Positions 30,903-42,280 of a DNA stretch of 64,000 nt are shown piece by piece. Positions within the stretch are counted from its first letter, which is position 1; every line of letters starts with the position of its first letter. The DNA comes from Elephas maximus indicus (taxonomy: Eukaryota; Chordata; Mammalia; Proboscidea; Elephantidae). The stretch is from assembly GCF_024166365.1 (NCBI RefSeq), contig NC_064846.1:24945866-25009865 (forward strand), read 5' to 3'. Made by a program: the position numbers and the translations under genes. The notes below the pieces were generated by a model. That model had not been told where the DNA came from. It did not search any database and saw nothing but the letters and a program-made list of their open reading frames with translations.

Positions 30903-33900
30903 GTTGTTGTTAGGTGCCATCGAGTAAATTCTGACCCTATGCTCAACAGAACTAAACACTGCCTGGTCCTGCACCATCCTCACAATTGTTGCTATGCTTC
31001 AGCCCATTGTTGCAACCACTGTGTCAACCCGTCTCGTTGAAGGTCTTCCTCTTTTTAGCTGACCCTCTACTTTATCAAGCATGGTGTCCTTATCCAGGGA
31101 CTGATCCCTTCTGAAAACATGTCCAAAGTATGTGAGACACACTCTCGCCATCCTTGCTTCCAAGGAGCATTCTGGTTGTACTTCTTCCAAGACAGATTTG
31201 TTCGTTCTTTTGGCAGTCCATGGTATATTCGATATTCTTTGCCAACATCACAATTGAAAGGCATCAATCTTCTTCCCTCTTCCTTATTCATTCTCCAGTG
31301 TTCACATGCATGTGATGCGATTGAAAACACAATGGCCTGGGTCAGGCGCATTTTAGTCCTTAAAGTGCCATCTTTGCTTCTTAATACTTTAAAGAGATCT
31401 CTTGCAGCTGATTTGCCCAGTGCAATGTGTCCTTTGATTTCCTGACTGCTGCTTCCATCCATGGGTGTTGATTGTGGATCCAAGTAAAATGAAATCCTTG
31501 ACAACTTCAATCATTTCTCCGTTTATCATGATGTTGCTCATTGGTCCAGTTGTGAGGATTCTTGTTTTCTTTATGTTGAGGTGCAATCCATACTGAAGGC
31601 TGTGGTCTTTGATTCTCATCAGTAAATGTTCAAGTCCTCTTCACTTTCAGCAAGCAAGGTTGTGTCATCTGCATAATGCAGGTTGTTAGTGAGTCTTCCT
31701 CCAATCCTAATGCCCCGTTCTTCTTCATACAGTCCAGCTTCTCGGATTATCTGCTCAGCATAGAGATTCAATAGGTATGGTGAAAGAATACAACCCTGAC
31801 ACACATCTTTCCTGACTTTAAACCATGCAGTATCCCCTTGTTCTGTTCGAATAACTGCCTCTTGATCCAGGTACAGATTCCTCATGAGCACAATTAAGTG
31901 TTCTGGAATTCCTATTCTCTGCGATGTTATCCATAATCTGTTATGATCCACACAGTTGAATGCCTTAGCATAATCAACAAAACACAGATAAATATCTTTC
32001 TGTTATTCTCTGCTTTCAGCCCAGATCCATCTGACATCAGCAATGATATCCCCAGTTCCACATCCTCTTCTAAACCTGGCTTGAATTTCCGGCCTTTCCT
32101 TGTAGATACAGTACTGCAGCCGCTTTTGGATGATCTTCAGCAAAGTTTTGCTTGCAAGTGATGTTAATGATATTGTTCGATAATTTCCATATTCAGAGGA
32201 GGGGTCACCTTTCTTGGAATAGGCATAAATATGGATCTCTTCCAGTCAGTTGGCCAGGTAGCTGTCTTCCAAATTTCTTGGCATAGACAAGTGAGCACTT
32301 CCAGCATTGCATCCATTTGTTGAAACACCTCAATTGGTGTTCCGTCAATTCCCGGAGCCTTGTTTTTTGCCAATGCCTTCAGTGCAGCTTGGATTTCTTC
32401 CTTCAGTACCATCGGTTCCTGGTCATATGTTACCTCCTGAAATGACTACACGTCGACCAGTTCTTTTTGGTATAGTGATTCCATGTATTCGTTCCATCTT
32501 CTTTTGATGCTTCCTGTGTCGTTTCTTATTTTCCCCGTAGAATCCTTCAGTATTGCAACTTGAGGCTTGAATTTTTTCTTCGGTTCTTTCAGCTTCAGAA
32601 ATGCTGAGCATGTTCTTCTCTTTTGGTTTTCTATCTCCAGGTCTTCGCACATGTCATCATAATACTTTACTTTTGTCTTCTCAAGCTGCCGTTTGAAATT
32701 TTCTGCTCGGCTTTTACTTCATTTTTTCCTTTTCCTTTAGCTACTTGACGTTTAAGAGCAAGATTCAGAGTCTCTTCTGACATCCATTTAGGTCTCTTCT
32801 TTCTCTCCTGTCTCTTTAATGACCTCTTGCTTTCTTCAGGTATGATATCCTTGATGCCATTCCATAACTAATCTGGTCTTCCATCATTAGTGTTCAACGC
32901 ATCAAATCTACTCTTGAGATGGTCTTTAAATTCAGGTGGGATATTCTCAAGGTTGTACTTTGGCTCTCGTGGACTTGTTCTAATTTTCTTCAGTTTCAAC
33001 TTGAACTTGCATATGAATAATTGATGCTCTGATTCACAGTTGGCCCCGGCCTTTTCTGACTGATGATACTGAGCTTTTCGATTGTCTCTTTCCACAGATG
33101 TTGTCAATTTGATTCCTGTGTATCCCATCTGGTGAGGCCCATGTGTATAGTCACCATTTATGATGGTGAAAAAAAGTATTTGCAATGAATAAGTCACTGG
33201 TCTTTCAAAATTCAATCATGAGATTTCTGGAATTGTTTCTATCACCAAGGCCATATTTTCCAGCTACCAGTCCTTCTTTTTTTCCAATTTTTGCATCCTA
33301 ATCACCGGTAATTATCAGTGCATCCTGATTGCATGTTTGACCAATTTTAGACTACAGAAGTTGGTAAAAATCTTCAATTTCTTCATCTTTGGCATTAGTG
33401 GTGGGTGGGTAAATTTGAATAATACTTGTATTGACTGGTCTTCCTTGTAGGGGTATGGATATTATCACTGACAGTGTTGTACTTCAGGATAGATCTTGAA
33501 ATGTTCTTTTAGACAATGAATACAATACCACTCGTCTTCAAGTTATCATTCCCAGCATAGCAGACCATATGATTGTCCAATTCAAAATGACCAACATCAG
33601 TCCATTTCAGCTCACTAATGTTTAGGGTACTGATCTTTATGCATTACATTTCACTTGGGGGGATTTCCAGTTTTCCTACATTCTTACTTTGTACATTCCA
33701 GGTTCTGATTATTAATGGATGCTTGCAACTCTTTCTTCTTATTTTGAGTCATGCCACATCAGCAAATGAAGGTCCCAAAAGCTTGACTCCATGCATGTCA
33801 TTAAAGCTGACTCTAGTTTGAGAAGGCAGCTCTTCCCCAGTCATCTTTTGAGTGCCTTCCAACCTGAGGGGCTCATCTTCCAGCACTATACCAGACAATG

Positions 33901-34111
33901 TTCTATTGTTATTCATAAGATTTTCGCTGGCTAATTCTTTTCAGAAGTAGACCAGTGGTCCTTCTTCCTAGTCTGTCTTAGCCTGGAAGCTCAGCAGAAA
34001 CCTGTCTGCCATGGGTGACCCTGCTGGTATTCGAATACAGGTGGCATATCTTTCAGCATCACAGCAACACACAAGCCCCCACAGTACAACAAACTGACAG
34101 GCGCATGGGGG
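30903..34111 (-). mobile_element. RTE retrotransposon, BovB-like, near full length
   Basis: A 3.2-kb element, the usual length for BovB/RTE, on the minus strand. Its 3' end (30903) has the (AAC)n tail and its 5' end is at 34111. It is flanked by an approximate 10-bp duplication (aatgaaaact at 30893-30902 and aatggaaaact at 34112-34122). It encodes a single broken ORF with endonuclease and reverse transcriptase. BovB-like RTEs in Afrotheria are attributed to horizontal transfer in the literature as I know it. This copy is diverged and inactive. Confidence 0.92.
31067..33700 (-). pseudogene. RTE ORF: endonuclease and reverse transcriptase, broken
   Basis: Pieces in order on the minus strand follow. 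33215-32868 is the endonuclease end, with HGPHQMGYTGIKL and a decayed SDH as SEHQ. 32652-32423 is the linker. 32412-32164 is the RT start, with AALKALAKNKAPGIDGTP and a PTDWKRSIFMPI block. 31951-31619 holds the polymerase core, with CQGCILSPYLLNLYAE and the catalytic YADDTTLLAESEEDL. 31510-31067 is the C-terminal part, with RTKMRLTQAIV. In motif A the aspartate is changed (AKAFNCVDHN). Multiple frameshifts and stops separate the pieces. Confidence 0.88.
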
Positions 34112-34402
34112 AATGGAAAACTATTGGTAAAAAGAAACAAACACTGATATATGCCACAACATGGGTGAATCTCAAAAGTATTATGCTATATAAAAAAAAC
34201 GTCCAACACAAAAGACTGTATACTGTGTGATTCCAGTCATATGACTTTCTGGAAAAGGCAGACTTATAAGGGAGAGAAATCAGATTAGTGGATGCGAGAG
34301 GTAAGAGTGTCCGGAGGACATGTGGAAACGTTTTGGGTTGATGAAAACATTCTATATACTGATGTGATGGTTATTAAATGACTATGTGTCAAAACTCAGA
34401 AC

Positions 34403-34565
34403 TGACCCATGACCCATTGCCGTCGAGTTGATTCCGACTCATAGCGACCCTATAGGACAGAGTAGAACTGCCCCACAGGGTTTCCAAAGGGCGCCTGGTG
34501 GATTCAAACTGCCAACCTTTTGATTAGCAGCTGTAGCTCTTAATCACTATGCCACCAGGGTTTCC
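34403..34565 (-). mobile_element. AfroSINE copy 12
   Basis: A little-diverged antisense copy flanked by a perfect 11-bp duplication aaactcagaac (34392-34402 and 34566-34576). It lies in the 3' end of the old L1. Confidence 0.96.
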
Positions 34566-34639
34566 AAACTCAGAACCATTTATCTAAAAAGGGTGAATTT
34601 TACTGTATATAATACTGCAATAGACATGGCTTTTAAAAA

Positions 34640-34965
34640 GATGTAACAGGAGAGCAACATCAGCAAAATGACAGAACAGGCGGCTCCAAGCTCGAACCTA
34701 CACAGAAGCATAGAAAAACAAGCAGAAATGGTCAGAACCACTTTGTCAGAATGCTGGAAGACAGTCAAAGATTTACAGCAACTGAGTGAATCAAGGAAAA
34801 GTCTACTTAAAAACGGTAGGAAAATTTTGAAAGTGGATAGTGGTGATAGTTGCACAACATGAAGAACGTAATTAACGTAACTGGGTTGTATATGTAAAGT
34901 ATGTCAAAATAGCATATGTTTTGTTACATATATTTATACCACAATAAATTATTTTTTAAAGGTAG
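34640..34965 (+). mobile_element. L1M/HAL1 fragment with internal deletion
   Basis: It has a 5' UTR-like start ('caacatcagcaaaatgacag') followed directly by a 3' end ('gatagtggtgatagttgcac ... ataccacaataaatt'). The whole coding part is missing. It precedes the HAL1. Confidence 0.55.
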
Positions 34966-34969
34966 GAAA

Positions 34970-37187
34970 GCAAGCAAAGACCAAGATGGTGGAGTAAAAA
35001 GCTCCATGTTCCCGTTTCTCCACAGAAATTATTAAAAAAAAAAAAAAAAAAAAAGCAGAACTGTGAAAACAGTTGGAACTCTGACGAACAGTCTAGGGTT
35101 CACAGCAACTAAGTGAAAGTTTGTCAAAACAGTAGAAAAGCTTTGTGTTTTTTTGTTTTTCTTTTGTTTTATAATATACTGGCTCTTGCCCCATCCCTGA
35201 CCCAGCTGAATAGCCAACTTGAAATGGCAGCTTGTGTTTCCAGCAAGAGATAATGGTTCCCAGTTTTGGAGTGAGCAGAAGATAAACTATGTGGCTTTTT
35301 TGTTTGAACCTGTTGAGTGGCTACCTAAAGGACTGAAACAAAGCACTCATCTCTATAACATCCATCTTGAAGATTCCTCAGGGTGGAGGAGAGTCAGGCA
35401 TAGCCTGAGGCACTGTAAGGTGCCCTGAAGAGCCTATGGCCATCTGGGGCAAATAACATACAGTGGAAAGCTTGGAACCAAAATTAAAAAGCCAGCGAGA
35501 AAGATTCTTTAGGAGGTTGGGGCATTGGAAGGTGCTCATGTATAATGTGTAGAGCTACTCACATGCTCAAGGCAAGATACATGCTCAGAAAAGACCTGAG
35601 GAAATCCTAAGCTTTCACCATGGGTTGGTCTGTGCTCTCAGTGTAAGCCTGGCTAAGTGTTGAAGGAAGACCCCAGCACAGAGCCAGTCTGTAAGACTGC
35701 AAGAGGTGATTTGGGTTTTTTTTGTTGTTTTTTGTATTATTTTTCTTTGGTTTGTTTGTTTTCTTTCTTTTTTCTTTTGAGCACTGCTATTCAGGTTCAT
35801 CTCTGTCAGAATACTAGCTGAACACTAGCTAACATTCTGGAGACTTCAGTCAACACACATCAAGAAATCTAGTCTTTACAAAAATGGTTTGGAAAAGTCA
35901 TTAAACCAATGGGCTATAACAGCCTTCAATAAAAGGGGAGATAGTAAAAGAATGAAAAAAGAAAATATTAAAAACCAGCAAACCCTGAGGAAGTGAAGAA
36001 TCTGAATTCCAGATGTGCCACATTATATTATTCATATATCCCAGTTTCAACAAAAAAAAATCCCAAGGCATACAGCAGGATTGCCCATTCTAAAAAAAAA
36101 GACAAACCATCCCTGAGGAAGCAAAGACATTGGACTTCCTAGACAAAGACTTTAAAATAACTGTTTTAAATATGCTCAAAGAGCTAAAGAAAATAATGTA
36201 AAACCAAAATGGGAATATCAGTAAAGAGACAGAAATTTTAAAAAGAAATCAAACAGAAATTCTGGGTCTGAAAAGTACAATAATTGAAATGAAAAATTCA
36301 CTAGAGGTACTCAGTAGCAGATTTTTAAGCTGGCAAAAGAAACAATTAGCAAATTTGAAAACAGGACACTTTAAATGACCTAATCAGAGGGACAGAAAAA
36401 AGAAGGAAAATTAAACAGAACCTGAGGGACCTCTGGAACACCATTAAGTGAATAAACATACACATTATGGTAATCCTAGAAGATAGAGAAAGGGGCAGGA
36501 AAAATATTTGAAGGAATAAGGCTGAAAATTTCCCAAACTTGACAAAAGACATAAAACTAGACATCCAAGAAGCTTAGTAAACCTCAAGTAGGATAAACCC
36601 AAAGAGATTTGCACTGACACATGATCTACACATTAAATTTTTAATATCTTAAATATGTACACAAAAGGAAATAAGAGAATCAAAATGAATCACTGCAAAA
36701 TAACCAACTGAGCATAAAAGAGGCCAGTATGGGAGGAAATGAGGGACAAAAAAGGTATGAGACAGAGAAAACAAATATCAAAGTGGCAGAAGTCCTTTCT
36801 TATCAGAATTAAAAAAAAAATTATCAGAATTACTACACATAAAAGGGAATATTCATCCACAAAGAGCAATGGATTTCTGATCTATGCCGCAACGTGGATG
36901 AACCTTGAAAACATTGTGTTAAGTGAAATAAGTCATATCAGATTATCTCACTTATACGAAGTATTTAGAATAAACAAATGTATAGAGGCCAAAGTAGAGT
37001 CATGGTTACCAGGACCTGGGGGAAGGGAGGAATGGGGAGCTGATGCTTAAAGGGTGCTGAGTTTGTGTTTCAGGTGACGAAAAAGTTTTGGAGGTGGGTG
37101 GTAGTGGTGAATGTGTTTAATGTCACGGAATTGGTTAGAATGACAAGTTTTGTGTTATCTACATTTTACCACAATAAAATCTAAAAA
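34970..37187 (+). mobile_element. HAL1 (ORF1-only half-L1), about 2.2 kb
   Basis: It begins with an L1 5' UTR-like 'agaccaagatggtggagta' and contains ORF1-like text at about 36.0-36.8 kb ('gaagcaaagacattggactt', 'tgctcaaagagctaaagaaa'). It then passes straight to an L1-type 3' UTR with 'ttaccaggacctgggggaag' and 'tgtgttatctacattttacc'. No ORF2 lies between, which is the HAL1 layout. ORF1 is broken by stops. An A tract lies at 35033-35055. Confidence 0.7.
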
Positions 37188-37325
37188 AAGAAGAGTGCAA
37201 TTTGATTGCTATTATGCCAGCACACCACTCAAGGACGCACTGAAAGCCAAGGTCTTCAGTTCTGTCTATACCCCATTACCACCACTAGCTTAAAAACATT
37301 TTTGTCACTGAATGAACTGGTTCCT

Positions 37326-37488
37326 GGGGACCTCGTGGTGCAGTGGTTAAGCGTTTGGTTGCTAACCAAAAGGTCTCCAGTTTAAATCCACCAGCCTCTC
37401 CTTAGAAACCTTATGGGGCAGTTCTACTCTGTCCTATAGGGTCACTATGAGTCAGAATCAACTTTATGGCAAGGGTTTGGTTGATTTT
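37326..37488 (+). mobile_element. AfroSINE copy 13
   Basis: A full sense copy with head 'ggacctcgtggtgcagtggt', 'ttgctaaccaaaaggtctcc' and tail 'gtcagaatcaactttatggc'. A diverged flanking duplication (gaactggttcctggg against gaaactggttacttggg) can be seen. Confidence 0.93.
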
Positions 37489-38296
37489 GAAACTGGTTAC
37501 TTGGGTGACTACAAACCTAGGCTTGAGTCTGAATTAGTTTCAAGCCTTTCCTTCTGATTCCTTGGTCATGTCTCACACATCAACAATGAATAGCTGAAAA
37601 GTAAAGTGTTTTGTCTCTAAGACCTTATGACCCTATATAACCAAATGTAAGTTTTAATGAATTGACTCAACTATTTGAACCCAGTTAATCTCATTGATCA
37701 GTTTTGTCGTTGATCTTTTTTTCTTATTCCATTTTCCCCACCTGCACGATGACCTCCTTGGATATCTTAAATTTCTTAAATAGAAGGTATAAATCAACAA
37801 TCAAGCAGAAAAAAATCATGAGGATTGGTGAGCTCTGGAAGAGGCATGAAGGTTTCATAATAATGGACAGCACCCAAAAATTTGTCTAACTCTAGACAAG
37901 TCCTACCTAAAAAAACCCAGAGGCCTCTGTAGAAACTTTTCATGCACTTAGTTCACCAAGTCACTGTTCCCTTATTGTGCACTTTGATGTTCTAAAAGAA
38001 AGAAGTAGGAAGGCACACACCCCCAGCTGTCCTCACCTGAAATAGTAGCTAGGTATGTATGACAAGGGAGGAAAAGGCTAGAGAAGAAGGCTTGGCAATA
38101 TGTGAGCAAAGGCATTTCAAATTCTGATTGTATGAAATTTCCTCAGTGAGGGACTCAGTCTGTGTTCTGGGTACTCTATCTGTGGCTATTTTCATGAGCT
38201 AAGTATCAGGCCAGGGTCTAGTGGATCATAATTCCAGACAATTTTGAGAAACCCTATGGTCATTTCCCACAGAAAGCCAACCCTGGAGAAGCAAAT
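37489..38296. other. Unassigned sequence upstream of the receptor pseudogene
   Basis: No gene or repeat recognised in about 800 bp. It may include the former promoter or 5' exon region of the dead receptor. Confidence 0.45.
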
Positions 38297-39187
38297 ATGG
38301 ACAGGGAAACTAAATTTCTGCTCCTGAGTCTATCCAATTACCCACAAGTGCAAAGCATTCTTCTTCAGCTTCATCCTGCTTAACTTAACTTTCCGGTTGG
38401 CTATGGCCATATTCTCCTCTTCTGACTTGACCCACCTATCCAGTCTAATGTATCTTTTCCTCAGCAATCGTTCCTTCCTGAACATCTACTACTTCAACAG
38501 TAGCAGCCCTCACATGCTGGCCAATGGCTGACTTTCTTTCTGACTCTCTTCCTGGCCCACTACTTTTTCCAGATGACAAGCTCCTCCTTCCTGAGTATCG
38601 GAGTGCTTACATCCGGCTGCCATGGCCTATATGAGGGCTGTAGCCATCTGTAACACTACATTACCCACTCATTGTGACTTGTGGAGTCTACGTGGGTCTT
38701 GTAGTCAGTTGTTGGATGACAGTAGGTACCTGTGGTAGAGTCCTCATGGCCACAAAGGCATCACTCCACTGTGCCCGAAATACCTTCGATTATTTCACTT
38801 GTGAGATCCAGACTGTGCTAAAGCTGGCATTCTCTGACACCAGCTTCAGTGAGCTGCTATTGATGGGCATCAGTACCTTGAACCCGCTTCTGCCCTTTGG
38901 CTTTATCTTCACCTCGTATAGGCCATCCTGACTACCTCCTTGCCTTCCACTATTTACTGTGCCATCTTAAGGCCTTCTCCATCTGTGATTCCCATTTGGC
39001 TCTGGTGATCATCTTCTGTGGCATAGCCATCTCTATGTACTTAAAATTTCATTCACAGGGGTCCCAAATGAAAACAAATTTATTGTTACCTTCTTTGACA
39101 TCATCATGCCCATGTTTCAAACCATCATCTATAGCCTGCAAAAAGGATGTGAAGGATGCCCTTAGGAAGAAGGTAGGGAGGAAGTGA
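38297..39187 (+). pseudogene. Olfactory receptor pseudogene
   Basis: An ATG at 38297 opens MDRETKFLLLSLSNYPQ, the usual receptor N-terminus. Stops and at least three frameshifts follow. The third-transmembrane motif reads MAYMRAVAIC (38620 region), so the conserved DRY is lost. A later open piece (38674-38931) keeps TM4 to TM5 with YFTCEIQTVLKLAFSDTS and PLLPFGFIFTSY. The end reads CKKDVKDALRKKVGRK, matching a receptor C-terminus. The length (about 890 bp) shows near-complete coverage with deletions. The loop-2 text recalls family 13-type receptors, but I do not name it. It is non-functional. Confidence 0.9.
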
Positions 39188-39279
39188 TTTAGACTAGTGG
39201 ACCAAGACTTTCCCCACGAGGCTCATGGATGACTGGGGACCAAGCAGCAGATAACTTACTTCTATACAGACTGACATAT

Positions 39280-39700
39280 ACAGCTCCTAAGCACTGTGCT
39301 AAACACTTTGAGGGTTTCAGACATGGTCTTAGTTCTTAAAGAGGTTATAATCTAGTTGAAGTGGTGGAGGAAAGATAGTGTACCAGTAGCAATAACATAA
39401 GAACGGTAATATAAGTAGAACATAGTAAGTGCTGCAAAAGATCTAAGACAAGGACTATGCTGTTCTGAAAAGGAGGAGGAAAAGCTTACATCGTGTTGCA
39501 TAGGTGCGTTCATGGGAAGCTTCATGAAGGAGTTGGCAACATTTGAATTGCTATGTAAAATATGGGAACAGTTTGGATGAAGTAAGATAAGGCAGTGAGG
39601 AGAGCATCTTTGACAAAGGGAACAGAAGAAACAAGGGCACAGGGATGGTAAAGAGAGCGATGCAGGAAGGGGGGAGAGTCCCTTTTGGCTGGAGCAGAAG
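39280..39700 (-). mobile_element. L2 LINE, antisense
   Basis: Reverse-complement L2 order is present: 'ctaagcactgtgctaaacac', 'aagaggttataatctagttg', 'gaaggagttggcaacatttg', 'gcagtgaggagagcatcttt', 'aaacaagggcacagg'. Confidence 0.6.
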
Positions 39701-39779
39701 GAATGTGGGGATAAATGACAGATGAGGCTGGAGAATTTGGAATTTATCCCAGCCAGGAACTGTCATTTTGGGGACTCTG

Positions 39780-39900
39780 GAGCTAGGCTTCCTGGGTTAA
39801 AACCCTGGTTCTACCACTTACTTGCTGTGTGACTTAGGCAAGCTACATAATCTCTCTAGTCCTCTGTTCCTTAAGAGAATTGAATTCACTAACAACTATT
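39780..39900 (+). mobile_element. MIR fragment
   Basis: The MIR 5' half is present: 'gagctaggcttcctgggtta', 'ttctaccacttacttgctgt', 'gtgacttaggcaagctacat'. Confidence 0.8.
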
Positions 39901-40164
39901 TTGGACACATAGCATGAGATCAACCCATGTTTGAAGCATGCATGAATATGAGCATGAATGAGTGAATGAGTAGAGAGTGAATGAATGATTTGCACTGAAA
40001 GCCTTCTTATATTACAGTCCCAGATAAGATCCGTTGTAAAGCCAAGATTCCCCATCTGCAGCACATGCCTGTTAAACATATGCTGTCTTCAGACGTCTGC
40101 ATTTTCACTTATTCAGTCTTTAGAAGGTGGTATGGGGCTAAGTGTGTACAGAATTCATGAAGGC

Positions 40165-40370
40165 AGCCAGAAGTGAGAGGACAGAGCACTGACCACAAAC
40201 TGGAGAATTAGGTTTGAATCCTGGTTTTGCTACCATATGATCTTGAGCAAGTCATTCTACTTCTCTAAACCTCAGATATTTTAATAACTAAAATGGAAAT
40301 GTTTCAGCTTTCTGGGGAGGGTTGACAGACATAATTAACGTGTGAGTGCCTGGCATTCCAACTGAGTTTC
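40165..40370 (+). mobile_element. MIR SINE
   Basis: MIR order is present: 'gagaattaggtttgaatcct', 'gctaccatatgatcttgagc', 'gtgagtgcctggcattcc'. Confidence 0.75.
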
Positions 40371-40422
40371 CATCTCTGTTTTGTGTGATAATAACTGATA
40401 CTAAAACATGTTTATTATAAAG

Positions 40423-41137
40423 AAAATGTTCTACATTCCACTTCAATGAGTATCATCTGGGGTCTTAAAAGCTTGCAAGTAGCCATCTAAGATACATCTA
40501 TTGGTCCCATCCCACTCGGAGCAAAGGAAAATGAAGAAAACCAAAGACACGAGGAAATACTAGCTCAAAGGACTAAAGGGCCAAATGAACCAGAGACTCC
40601 ACCAGTCTGAGACCAGAAGAACTAGATGGTGCCCGGCTACCACCAATGACTGCACTGACAGGGAACACAACAGAGAGTCCCAGACAGAGCAGGAGAAAAA
40701 TGTAGAACAGAACTCAAATTCACTTAGAAAGACCAGACTTAATGGTCTGACAGAGACTGGAGGAACCCCCGAAACTATGGCCCCCTGACGCTCTGTTAAT
40801 CCAGAACTGAAACCATTCCTGAAGCCCACTCTTCAGACAAAGACTAGACAGGACTATAAAACAAAAAAATAATACAAGCAAGGCATGTGCCTCTTAGTAC
40901 AATCAAATACACAAGACCAAATGGGCAGCTCCTGTCCAAAAGCAGAATGAGAAGGCAGAAAGGGATAGGAACTGGTCAAATGGTCACAGGGAACCCGAGG
41001 TGGAAAGGGGAAGTGTGCTGTCACATTGAGAGGGTTGCAACCAATGTCGCAAAACAATATGTGCATAAATTTTTGAATGAGAAACTAACTTGAGCTGTAA
41101 ACTTTCACCTAAAGCACAATAAAAAAAATTTTTTTAA
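40423..41137 (+). mobile_element. L1 3' UTR fragment (copy E)
   Basis: It is a 5'-truncated L1 consisting only of 3' UTR. Shared blocks with the L1s at 53.9 and 61.2 kb include 'tgagaccagaagaactagat', 'ggtgcccggctaccacc' and 'gaccagacttaatggtctga'. It ends 'cacctaaagcacaataaaaa'. It is non-coding. Its differences from the 3' UTRs of B and C suggest another subfamily. Confidence 0.88.
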
Positions 41138-41324
41138 ACATATTCATGTGGGTTTTTCTGGAGTTTGACACACAGTAGGGACAGAGGCCCAAAAGGATGT
41201 CAGAAGCAGACAGGGTAGGGACTTTTTGAAGGAATCCCACGTACTGTGGACAACTGAGAACAGTGACCGCCTTCTAATGCTGTTCTATAACACAGCCACC
41301 AGCCTGCTAGAGCCCAGGAGCTAT

Positions 41325-41410
41325 TCTTGGCTCAGCATTGTGCCTCCAGCTCTTATTTTCTCAGTACCTGGCAGGCAACAAGGGATCAATAAGTGTCTGT
41401 TGAACTGATT
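41325..41410 (+). mobile_element. L2 3' terminal fragment
   Basis: 'cagcattgtgcctccagctc', 'tacctggcaggcaacaaggg' and 'atcaataagtgtctgttgaa' match the L2 terminus. Confidence 0.6.
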
Positions 41411-41504
41411 TCAGTTAAAAATTCACTCTCCACCATTCGTATCATTCTCTGTCTCTCTTAGTCTTTTTCACCTCCCAGCCTGGTTCCTGCCCCATTCCTA
41501 CATT

Positions 41505-41590
41505 CTTTCAACAAATACTCACTGTCTAACTACTGTGTATCAGGCCCTCTGCTAAGCTTTGCCAGGCATGGTTACAGTGGAAATTACCTC
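41505..41590 (-). mobile_element. L2 3' terminal fragment, antisense
   Basis: 'ttcaacaaatactcactgtc', 'tactgtgtatcaggccctct' and 'ggcatggttacagtgg' match the reverse-complement L2 end. Confidence 0.6.
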
Positions 41591-42180
41591 TTTCCAGTCT
41601 CTATCAGTCTCTCTCTCTCTCTGACTTTTTCTTGATCTTTATTTCTTTATCTCTTTGTGTCTCTGTCTGTACTTTCTCTTGATCCCTTTCATTATTGCTC
41701 TGACTTTCTATTCCTTTTATCCTCTTCCTGTTTCTGTTTCTCCATCTACCTCAGCCCAGTCACTGACTAACCCACTTCAGAGCTACTCAGCCCCCATACC
41801 CTCAGTTCCTGGCCCCTTATTCCCCTCTGGGCCCTACCTAATCCCCACAGCTCCATTCTTGAGGAAGTTAGCATGGACATCCCAACAGCAGGCCTGCTCA
41901 GTAGACGACTAGAGAGGGTCCCACCTGGTTCCATGTTCTGTATGTGCAAGCCAGCCCAGGCATGTGGATGAAATGGAACCTTCCTGCAGCCCTTCCTTCC
42001 TGCAGGTCACCTCCTAAATTTCTAGGATCTCTAGGAACCCCCAAAATCTTCCAGAAAACTCCTTTCTATTCCCACTCTGCACTCATGCTCCAGGCAGGAA
42101 ATACCTTTGATTGTACCCTGCCTGGATTGTAACTACCCATCAGGAGCTCCTTGGTGCCCTTGGAAAGTGCTCAAATTATT
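41591..42180. other. Pyrimidine-rich unassigned sequence
   Basis: A CT-rich stretch (41590-41760) with a short (CT)n is followed by sequence without a recognised gene. The 85-codon frame at 41655-41912 is a by-product of the CT bias. Confidence 0.5.
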
Positions 42181-42184
42181 CTTT

Positions 42185-42280
42185 CATTCATAGGCTCACT
42201 CAACTCAAATTTTATAAGCACTTGCTTCTGTCATTTTTTTCCATGCAGTATCTTATCTAATCATCCAAACAACCCCACGA
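42185..42280 (-). mobile_element. MIR, left half, split by the L1 nest
   Basis: Antisense MIR text ('aagcacttgcttctgtcatt', 'agtatcttatctaatcatcc', 'aacaacccca') stops where L1 D begins. The continuation 'ctccattttgccaatgagga' is found 20.3 kb away at 62578. Confidence 0.75.

Larger units (their letters stand above)
25920..34625 (+). mobile_element. Old L1 (L1M-type), heavily interrupted
   Basis: Plus-strand L1 text occurs in order. A 5' UTR/ORF2 junction starts near 25.9 kb. The endonuclease region lies at about 26.3-27.1 kb, where 26928-27122 is an open piece encoding an ORF2-like segment with NENTSYQNM. The RT start is at about 27.6-28.1 kb. The RT/C-terminal part runs from about 29.65 kb, and the 3' region lies at about 30.15-30.89 kb and 34.11-34.62 kb. 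About 1 kb of ORF2 is missing around 28.1-29.6 kb. It hosts AfroSINEs 9-12, two nested LTRs and two RTE insertions, so it is the oldest layer here. It could instead be two L1 fragments of the same type. Confidence 0.75.

Noticed and set aside
30903..34111. The RTE region as an endogenous retrovirus
   Set aside because: It has no LTRs, gag or env. The endonuclease and RT order, the 3.2-kb length and the (AAC)n tail fit an RTE LINE.
41655..41912. An 85-codon plus-strand frame with a hydrophobic start resembling a signal peptide
   Set aside because: The run is produced by CT-rich low-complexity DNA, and the rest has no recognisable fold.
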